NCBI GenBank assembly: GCA_030597965.1
Contig: JAUVQU010000019.1
Location: 1-18,970, forward strand
Direction: 5' to 3'
From: Cellvibrionaceae bacterium
Lineage (GTDB): Bacteria; Pseudomonadota; Gammaproteobacteria; Pseudomonadales; Cellvibrionaceae
DNA length: 18,970 bases
The position numbers and the translations under genes were made by a program. The notes under the pieces are model-generated. The model was not told where the DNA came from. It worked only from the letters and a program-made list of their open reading frames with translations, and did no database searches. Positions 14,387-18,970 of the stretch are shown piece after piece; within the stretch, counting starts at the first letter, position 1, and each line of letters opens with the position of its first letter.

Positions 14387-15078
14387 GGTTTTATCAGTTC
14401 AATTTCAGCTGGGGTGAGAGGGCGATATTCACCTGGCTCTAACGTTTCATCCAACACGATACCGCCCACGGTATGGCGATGAAGCTCTTCTACTTTCGAG
14501 CCAATCGCACCGAACATGCGCTTTACCTGGTGGTACTTACCTTCACCGATGGTGAGGTTGGCTTCGTTATCAAACAACACTTCCAGTGTCGCGGGTAATG
14601 TTGGCTTTAATTCGCCATCCAACATAACGCCCTTGGCAAATTGCTCGGCTGCGTTATCGGGAATGGTTGAATGAGTGCACACGTAATAGGTCTTTTTGCA
14701 GTCGCGCTTGGGCGAGGTGACCGCGTGGTTCCATTTGCCGTCGTCGGTGATCAGCACCAATCCAGTGGTGTCGATATCCAGTCGCCCGGCAATCTGAAGC
14801 TTGTCGGTATTTGGCTCGTCTAAAAGATCAATAACCGTGGGGTGTTCACCGTCTTTGGTGGCGCATATATAGCCCTGTGGTTTATTGAGCATAAAGTAGC
14901 GGGCGCCAGGGCGCGATAAAGCTTCACCATCAACACTAACGGTCTGTGCGTTTGTAATCTGTAGGGATGCACTTTTTGTCGATTCACCGTCCACACAGAT
15001 AAGGTTGTTGCGCAGAAGTTTTTTAACCTCCGCACGGGAGTAATCGGTGACTTGGCTAATGTATTTATCAAGGCGCAT
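14383..15078 (-). CDS. rsuA: 16S rRNA pseudouridine(516) synthase RsuA
   Basis: RsuA makes the single pseudouridine of 16S rRNA at position 516. The 231-residue protein begins MRLDKYISQVTDYSRAEV, an S4 RNA-binding domain (1-50), then YFMLNKPQGYICAT (61-74) and the catalytic GRLDIDTTGLVL with Asp101, close to Asp102 of the E. coli enzyme. The KYHQVKRMFGAIG and GEYRPLTPAEIE blocks complete the family pattern. ATG 15078 gives the same start as E. coli; a GTG at 15090 is also in frame. The stop overlaps the start of the methyltransferase gene by four bases. Confidence 0.95.
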   Translation of the reverse strand: MRLDKYISQVTDYSRAEVKKLLRNNLICVDGESTKSASLQITNAQTVSVDGEALSRPGARYFMLNKPQGYICATKDGEHPTVIDLLDEPNTDKLQIAGRLDIDTTGLVLITDDGKWNHAVTSPKRDCKKTYYVCTHSTIPDNAAEQFAKGVMLDGELKPTLPATLEVLFDNEANLTIGEGKYHQVKRMFGAIGSKVEELHRHTVGGIVLDETLEPGEYRPLTPAEIELIKP

Positions 15079-15144
15079 ATTTGGTTTCACTAAGGTCTGT
15101 TACTAAAAGGATTACCATTTGGGCACTTTTAAAAACAGTAATTT

Positions 15145-15894
15145 TTAAGGCAGTTGCCAGCCCATTGTATCTATTAGTCGTTCAAAACTACCCACCGGTG
15201 GAGTGATTAACTCGAGAGGCGCCTGTGTGACAGGGTGTATTAGCACCATGCGGTACGAGTGCAGCAGCAATCGTGGGGCGCTGAGTTTATCAGCAAAGTA
15301 ATGATTGTGCTTTGATTTGCCGTACTTGGGGCAACCGATAATGGGATGTGACAGGTGTTTAAAATGTCGGCGTATCTGATGTTTACGACCCGACAGTAAC
15401 CTGGCCAATACAAATGAATAACGGGACTGCGGGTAGCGATCTATTTCAACATCCAGCTCGGCGGTTGCCAAGCGGGTATATTCGGTCACGGCTTCTTGTG
15501 CAGGCTTAGTCTCTTGTGGGCCGGCAGGGTTCGACTTACGACGCTTGCTCTTAAAATCGTCTATCGGCTTGAGCGGGTGATCAATAATACCAACTTCCGG
15601 GCAGTAACCACGGCAAACCAGCAAGTATTCTTTCGTGGTTTGATTCGATTGCATATCGGCTTGCAGCAGGGCAGCCACTTCCGGTGTCAGGGCGAATAGA
15701 ATTAAACCTGACGTGGGTTTGTCTAAGCGGTGGACAGGGTAGAGGTGTTGCCCAATTTGATCGCGCAGCTCCTGCAAAAGAAAGCGCTTTTCATGCCGGT
15801 CAATGTTACTGCGGTGTACCAATAGGCCTTCGGGCTTGTATACGGCGACCAGGTATTCGTCATGGTAGATGATGTCGAGCGGGGGATTGCTCAT
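15145..15894 (-). CDS. truC: tRNA pseudouridine(65) synthase TruC
   Basis: TruC modifies U65 in the acceptor/T-stem region of some tRNAs. The 249-residue product matches the family across its length: LDIIYHDEYLVAVYKPEGLLVHRS, DQIGQHLYPVHRLDKPTSG with catalytic Asp58, SRYSFVLARLLSGRKHQIRRH, and HLSHPIIGCPKYGK. I take the ATG at 15894 because the open frame farther upstream (LRFVRNDNGH) is translated from the interspersed palindromic repeat at 15911-15989 and is not conserved protein sequence. The ribosome site is weak. It lies upstream of rsuA in the same direction, 66 bases away, and downstream of folD. Confidence 0.93.
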   Translation of the reverse strand: MSNPPLDIIYHDEYLVAVYKPEGLLVHRSNIDRHEKRFLLQELRDQIGQHLYPVHRLDKPTSGLILFALTPEVAALLQADMQSNQTTKEYLLVCRGYCPEVGIIDHPLKPIDDFKSKRRKSNPAGPQETKPAQEAVTEYTRLATAELDVEIDRYPQSRYSFVLARLLSGRKHQIRRHFKHLSHPIIGCPKYGKSKHNHYFADKLSAPRLLLHSYRMVLIHPVTQAPLELITPPVGSFERLIDTMGWQLP

Positions 15895-15910
15895 AGGTAG
15901 GATATGTCCA

Positions 15911-15989
15911 TTGTCATTGCGAACAAAACGAAGCAATCCATTATGTCGAAATAGTGGATTGCCACGGTGCTACGCACCTCGCAATGACG
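15911..15989. repeat. Palindromic interspersed repeat (GTCATTGCGA ... TCGCAATGAC type)
   Basis: The outer arms GTCATTGCGA (15913-15922) and TCGCAATGAC (15979-15988) and inner arms GCAATCCA (15933-15940) and TGGATTGC (15955-15962) are perfect inverted repeats around a central loop. The middle keeps the usual GAAGCAATCCA and CTACGCACCTCGCAATGAC wording of a repeat seen, in my memory, in many unrelated bacterial genomes as a small non-autonomous palindrome. Only this copy is in the window. It sits between folD and truC and touches the 5' end of truC. Confidence 0.85.
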
Positions 15990-16009
15990 TCCTCATAATA
16001 GCGAGCATA

Positions 16010-16855
16010 TCAGCCCATCTTCTTCTCACCAGAATCAACTGATTGATAGATCAACGTGTTGATGGTCATTGGGCCTACACCGCCCGGTACAGGCGTATAA
16101 GCGGCTACACGGTCAACCAATGGGCCAAGCTCAATGTCGCCAACACCACCTGGGTGATAACCAGCATCAATCACAACAGCACCGTCTTTGATCCACTCGG
16201 CTTTAATAAATTCTGGCTTACCTACAGCGCCTACAATCACATCCGCCTGTTTAATATGACCCGCCAGGTTCTGTGTGCGGGAATGACAAATAGTCACAGT
16301 GGCATTGGCACCCAGCATCATCATCGACATGGGTTTACCCAAAATAGGGCTGCGGCCAACGACTACTGCGTGTTTACCTGAAAGTTCAATATTGTAGGCT
16401 TCCAGTAAACGCATAATACCTTTGGGTGTGGCGCAGCCGTAGGCTTCTTCATCCATGCTCATGCGGCCAAAGCCCAGGCAGGTTACACCATCCACATCTT
16501 TTTCTAAGGCAATGGCATCAAAACAAGCGCGTTCATCAATCTGGGGAGGTACCGGGTGCTGTAACAAAATACCGTGAATGTGCTCGTTGCTGTTCAGCTC
16601 GTCAATTTTTGCAAGCAACTCTTCGGTGGTGGTCTTATCAGACATCTCCACTTTCAAGGAGCCCATGCCAATGCGAGCACAGGCATTGCCCTTCATCTTC
16701 ACATAGGTCGCCGAAGCGGGATCTGCACCGACAAGAATGGTTGCCAGAATAGGTGTTTGGCCACCGCTCTTTTCTTTAAGCGCGGCAACTCGTTGTGACA
16801 ATTCTTCTTCGGTTTTCTTGGCGAGGGCTTTACCGTCGAGTACTAATGCAGACAT
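16010..16855 (-). CDS. folD: Bifunctional methylene-THF dehydrogenase / methenyl-THF cyclohydrolase FolD
   Basis: FolD interconverts 5,10-methylene-THF, 5,10-methenyl-THF and 10-formyl-THF with NADP, feeding purine, formyl-methionine and one-carbon metabolism in the cytoplasm. The protein (281 residues from ATG 16855) has YVKMKGNACARIG with the catalytic lysine (about 55), GILLQHPVPPQID, EKDVDGVT, the dinucleotide-binding VVVGRSPILGKPM and the closing PVPGGVGPMTINTL. ATG 16864 lies three codons upstream; GGGA is better spaced for ATG 16855, so I prefer that. A 366-base gap with small hairpins precedes the gene. Confidence 0.96.
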   Translation of the reverse strand: MSALVLDGKALAKKTEEELSQRVAALKEKSGGQTPILATILVGADPASATYVKMKGNACARIGMGSLKVEMSDKTTTEELLAKIDELNSNEHIHGILLQHPVPPQIDERACFDAIALEKDVDGVTCLGFGRMSMDEEAYGCATPKGIMRLLEAYNIELSGKHAVVVGRSPILGKPMSMMMLGANATVTICHSRTQNLAGHIKQADVIVGAVGKPEFIKAEWIKDGAVVIDAGYHPGGVGDIELGPLVDRVAAYTPVPGGVGPMTINTLIYQSVDSGEKKMG

Positions 16856-17221
16856 TTCAGTCATCCCAGTAGGTGTGTGGAGGAGCTTACAAATTTAACG
16901 ATGGAAACAGATAAAAATTAAAGAAAGCTTTGATTGGATGTACCGTGTGATACAGCGTACCTAAAGTAGACGCTTTGAAGCGCGAGGTGTCCCGGTGCGA
17001 ACTCCCGCGACATATCAATAAGACAGGCGAGAGACGAGCGAAGAAACAACGCAGCTGTGCGCTTAATTGTACATCTAATCGGAGATTTCTTGAGTGGGTA
17101 TTCTCCCACATGCATGGCGTCTCGCCAATACACGATAGGCCTTTCATTTTATGATATGAGCCTATAGAAGTTTCTATTTAGCCTATACACTTGAGGTGTT
17201 TTTAAGTAACAGGAGACAGCA
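16856..17221. other. Divergent gap between folD and a lipoprotein gene, with several small hairpins
   Basis: No convincing gene is seen. Adjacent perfect hairpins lie at 17094-17109 (GTGGG with CCCAC) and 17116-17126 (GGCG with CGCC), and smaller ones at 17050-17061 (CGCA with TGCG) and near 16970-16981 (CGCT with AGCG). All would lie in a long folD leader if transcription starts near 17150, where the lipoprotein promoter must also be. Two overlapping minus frames stay open for 71-86 codons but look non-coding. AGCCTATA occurs twice, around 17160 and 17180. Confidence 0.4.
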
Positions 17222-17410
17222 ATGAAGTATTTGCCAGCATTAATAGTAGCAATAGGTTTACTGAGCGGCTGCGGTGAAGAGCCGCCACCCATCAGCGGTG
17301 ATAAAAACGTAAAAGCTGAAGAGGGGATAATCCCTCAACATCAGCTGGATGCTTTGCAAAAGGCCAAGGATGTAGAAGCTCAAATGAAAGAAGCTGCGGA
17401 GCGATATTAA
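17222..17410 (+). CDS. Small lipoprotein of unknown function
   Basis: The 62-residue product has a short, clear lipoprotein signal: MKYLP, a hydrophobic core ALIVAIGLL, and lipobox LSGC (Cys17). The mature 46 residues are charged, with a helical C-terminal half (LDALQKAKDVEAQMKEAAERY) that could pair as a coiled coil. AGGAG six bases before the ATG gives a strong ribosome site, so translation is credible despite the small size. Gly at +2 fits outer-membrane sorting. The family is not recognised. It stands between folD and the tRNA operon, read in the direction of the tRNAs. Confidence 0.8.
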   Translation: MKYLPALIVAIGLLSGCGEEPPPISGDKNVKAEEGIIPQHQLDALQKAKDVEAQMKEAAERY

Positions 17411-17502
17411 GATTGAAGCGCATATTTAGTAGCGCAATTCGTATGAAATTGAGCAGAAATTATACGGTTATCCGATAAAGAAAGATTGTCGATAACTATT
17501 AC

Positions 17503-17530
17503 TTGCAAGAGCGAGCGCTAGTTGTATAAT
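17503..17530 (+). promoter_or_regulatory. Promoter of the tRNA-Arg/tRNA-His operon
   Basis: TTGCAA (17503-17508), a 16-base spacer and a perfect TATAAT (17525-17530) are followed by a G/C-containing discriminator (GCGATCC), as is usual for growth-controlled stable-RNA promoters. The predicted start is near 17537, giving a 135-base leader before tRNA-Arg. Confidence 0.8.
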
Positions 17531-17540
17531 GCGATCCATC

Positions 17541-17671
17541 TTGAATTAGGAGTCAAACGGCAACAAATTCAAGGGGTTAGCCAGTCAGTTAGAACGCCAA
17601 TTAAAAGCGCCTAAAAGACAAGCTAACGCACTGTAAGAGCCTATGAAGGCATGAGTTTCAGGCTCATTAAT
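17541..17671 (+). other. Leader of the tRNA operon with paired arms
   Basis: The leader contains TTGAATT/AATTCAA (17541-17547, 17566-17572), GTTAGC/GCTAAC (17576-17581, 17622-17627) and GAGCCT/AGGCTC (17637-17642, 17660-17665). These could fold for RNase processing. No gene is seen here. Confidence 0.4.
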
Positions 17672-17748
17672 GCGCCCGTAGCTCAGCTGGATAGAGCAAT
17701 GGCCTTCTAAGCCATCGGTCACAGGTTCGAATCCTGTCGGGTGCGCCA
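17672..17748 (+). tRNA. tRNA-Arg (anticodon TCT)
   Basis: A complete cloverleaf: acceptor GCGCCCG with CGGGTGC (one G-U), D-arm GCTC/GAGC, anticodon stem ATGGC/GCCAT with loop CTTCTAA (anticodon TCT, reads AGA/AGG), T-arm ACAGGTTCGAATCCTGT, discriminator G and encoded CCA (17746-17748). Confidence 0.97.
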
Positions 17749-17795
17749 TTTTTTGGCAGCCAAACACAGTGCAAATGACAGTTAAATGTCGCTAT

Positions 17796-17872
17796 GGTGG
17801 ACGTAGCTCAGTCGGTAGAGCCCCGGATTGTGATTCCGGTGGTCGCGGGTTCAATCCCCGTCGTCCACCCCA
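17796..17872 (+). tRNA. tRNA-His (anticodon GTG)
   Basis: A complete cloverleaf: acceptor GTGGACG with CGTCCAC, D-arm GCTC/GAGC, anticodon stem CCGGA/TCCGG with loop TTGTGAT (anticodon GTG), T-arm GCGGGTTCAATCCCCGT, discriminator C and encoded CCA. The extra G at -1 (17796), the identity element of tRNA-His, is encoded and faces C73. It lies 47 bases after tRNA-Arg in the same transcript. Confidence 0.97.
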
Positions 17873-17879
17873 TATTTTT

Positions 17880-17911
17880 AAAAGGCAGTTACGAAAGTAG
17901 CTGCCTTTTTT
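17880..17911 (+). terminator. Terminator of the tRNA operon
   Basis: A 13-pair stem (17880-17892 with 17897-17909, one G-U) capped by a GAAA tetraloop and ending in six Ts lies eight bases after the encoded CCA of tRNA-His. Confidence 0.93.
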
Positions 17912-18144
17912 ATTGCCTCCATTTTTACCTTATTGATATCTGCCGTCCCGGCATACATGTAATTTGTAGGGGAATGTTGAGATAAGCTGTTGCTTAGCAT
18001 CGCACGTTACTCAGAGTACAGTGCGCGCACTATATAAACGGCCATCTACCTAAATGTCATTCTATAATGAGCATGCCTAGGTTTAAGTGGGTTGAGCAAA
18101 ACACAATATAATTACGATTTTCGTTTATATATCAGGTTCTAATA
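17912..18144. other. Gap after the tRNA operon
   Basis: No gene is supported. It holds a 12-base perfect palindrome AGTGCGCGCACT (18020-18031) and a TCATT-CTAT-AATGA dyad at about 18058-18071. It would be the first sequence of the putative integrated element. Confidence 0.4.
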
Positions 18145-18414
18145 TTGTTGCTTTTGCTTCAGGTGGTTCTCTTTGTTTTTACTGATGATTTGCAGGCTGG
18201 GGTTGATGCATGTGATCTGAGAAGATTTGAGTCTCCAGTCAGTCTATTAACTACTTTTGCTGCATGGGGGGAGCTCAGTTCCTATAGTTAGGGCGAGATT
18301 TATAGTTGTGGGGAAAGTGCGCTAGAGCGCAGTAAGAAATCTATAAAATACTACGGCGATAAGGCGCAAAATGCAGACCAAGAATGGATTAATAGTGTCC
18401 TTGGTGTCTGGTAA
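18145..18414 (+). pseudogene. Stop-interrupted reading frame, possible gene remnant
   Basis: One frame stays open for 89 codons except for a TAG at 18289-18291 (codon 49). It starts with a hydrophobic leader-like stretch (LLLLLQVVLFVFTDDLQAG from TTG 18145), continues with two cysteines and ends with the protein-like DKAQNADQEWINSVLGVW before TAA. There is no ATG and no clear ribosome site. It may be a decayed small exported protein of the integrated element; the family is not recognised. Confidence 0.35.
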
Positions 18415-18513
18415 GCCCCCATAGTTAAGCTGACTACGTATGGGTTTTACTGGCGAACCCTGTATGCGCTCGAAGATTTTCAGTCAATTCTTGTTGCTTC
18501 AGACCACGGTCGT
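18415..18513. other. Short gap with no recognised feature
   Basis: Lies between the interrupted frame and the small minus-strand gene. I see neither a terminator with a T-run nor a repeat here. Confidence 0.4.
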
Positions 18514-18783
18514 TTATCCCCAAAAGCGTTTTTTTCTAATGCGGGTCACCTTCGAAGGTTCTTTTTGCTCCAGAAGGCCTTTGGCACTTTGGATTTCATC
18601 AATGGAATCCATCAGGTTTTGAAGTACTCCTTCAATCGCTTTGGCATCGATTACTGCTTCATCTTCACCCGAGCAGCACTTGGTTTCGAATAAATCGAAA
18701 ATTATGAGCAGCCTCGATTCAACAATATCTAGCTTGTCCATCGCGCTGTTGGCTTTTTCGCGGGTTATTATGTTGTTAGTCAT
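18514..18783 (-). CDS. Small helical protein co-transcribed with the integrase
   Basis: I do not recognise this 89-residue protein. It is largely helical and acidic (MDKLDIVESRLLIIFDLFE, then VLQNLMDSIDEIQSAKGLLEQ) with a basic end (RIRKKRFWG), and has one Cys-Cys pair. Its ATG overlaps the stop codon of the integrase gene by eight bases (ATGACTAA), so translation is probably coupled. Small genes placed after integrases often encode element-control proteins such as excisionases, but nothing here shows a DNA-binding motif, so that role is only a guess. Confidence 0.6.
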   Translation of the reverse strand: MTNNIITREKANSAMDKLDIVESRLLIIFDLFETKCCSGEDEAVIDAKAIEGVLQNLMDSIDEIQSAKGLLEQKEPSKVTRIRKKRFWG

Positions 18784-18970
18784 AATTAAATTCCTGCTGG
18801 TTCATTGTACTGGGTTGAGTTGGCTTTCCGGCTGGTCCGAATCGATTGAAAACTTTATCCAAAGCCGCCTTCATATGATCTGGGCTCAAGTAAGCGTATC
18901 GCTGCGTCATCTTGGGATCACTGTGGGTCATTAACTTCTGCACGGTATAGAGATCTATGCCTCCCGCCAC
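18776..18970 (-). CDS. Tyrosine recombinase (site-specific integrase), C-terminal fragment
   Basis: Only the last 64 residues are present; the gene continues past the right edge. GGIDLYTVQKLMTHSDPKM followed by TQRYAYLSPDHMKAAL is the C-terminal signature of tyrosine recombinases: the histidine of box III (THSD) and the catalytic tyrosine in RYAYL. Such enzymes integrate phages and genomic islands, often at tRNA genes. The gene reads toward tRNA-His, 904 bases away, and overlaps the small gene downstream. The arm-binding domain and the Arg-His-x-x-Arg part lie outside the window. Confidence 0.88.
   Translation of the reverse strand: MAGGIDLYTVQKLMTHSDPKMTQRYAYLSPDHMKAALDKVFNRFGPAGKPTQPSTMNQQEFNYD

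Noticed and set aside
16887..17147. Two overlapping minus-strand frames of 71 and 86 codons upstream of folD
   Set aside because: No ribosome site, no recognisable domain, low-complexity composition rich in S/L/F/R, and hairpins throughout; judged non-coding.
17585..17767. Minus-strand open frame containing HPTGFEPVTDG
   Set aside because: This is the well-known spurious translation of the antisense of a tRNA gene, here tRNA-Arg.
17794..17985. Plus-strand open frame MVDVAQSVEPR
   Set aside because: It is the sense translation of tRNA-His and its terminator, not a protein gene.
1..18970. CRISPR arrays, insertion sequences and rRNA genes
   Set aside because: No regularly spaced direct repeats, no transposase other than the tyrosine recombinase fragment, and no rRNA sequence were seen.

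Overview
The window reads as chromosomal DNA of a Gammaproteobacterium, probably marine. The RsuA, TruC, PpnP and FolD proteins are of gammaproteobacterial type. The long two-domain reductase at 7786-9846 closely resembles, from memory, the alcohol-forming fatty acyl-CoA reductase of Marinobacter, a marker of wax-ester-producing marine lineages. A Cellvibrionales/Spongiibacteraceae-like host is possible, but that is inference. Most of the window is ordinary core and house-keeping sequence. The accessory-looking parts are an unannotated structured RNA locus (about 2509-2820), an ECF sigma module (9872-13227) and the right edge (17873-18970), which looks like the start of a tRNA-associated integrated element.

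Left part (1-5307): the 5' end of a secreted protein gene diverges from a LysR regulator that ends in a strong terminator. It is followed by a small membrane/coiled-coil protein, a hexapeptide-repeat acyltransferase, a roughly 580-base gap holding a multi-hairpin RNA candidate on the minus strand, a small unknown protein, an RluA-type pseudouridine synthase, the nucleoside phosphorylase PpnP and a spermidine-synthase-like methyltransferase-fold protein.

Middle (5308-13312): a large DUF3604 lipoprotein with its own terminator is followed by the bifunctional fatty acyl-CoA reductase. On the minus strand there is then an apparent three-gene operon: a VWA-domain (YfbK-like) lipoprotein, an ECF sigma factor and an overlapping membrane protein that is probably its anti-sigma factor. 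A plausible ECF-type promoter lies in front of the first gene, which suggests autoregulation.

Right part (13313-18970): a minus-strand group of RNA-modification genes (truC, rsuA, an rsmC/rlmG-type methyltransferase; the last two overlap by ATGA) follows folD, with a palindromic GTCATTGCGA-type interspersed repeat between folD and truC. Then come a small lipoprotein gene and a tRNA-Arg(TCT)-tRNA-His(GTG) operon with a consensus promoter and a good terminator. Beyond the tRNAs are a stop-interrupted reading frame, a small unknown protein and the C-terminal end of a tyrosine recombinase, consistent with an integrated element next to tRNA-His.

The most promising undescribed item is the structured RNA at 2509-2820. 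Three of its helices contain pairs that are G-U if the minus strand is transcribed but A-C mismatches if the plus strand is, and the predicted start and terminator fit the fold. I could not match it to 6S, tmRNA, RNase P or SRP RNA.
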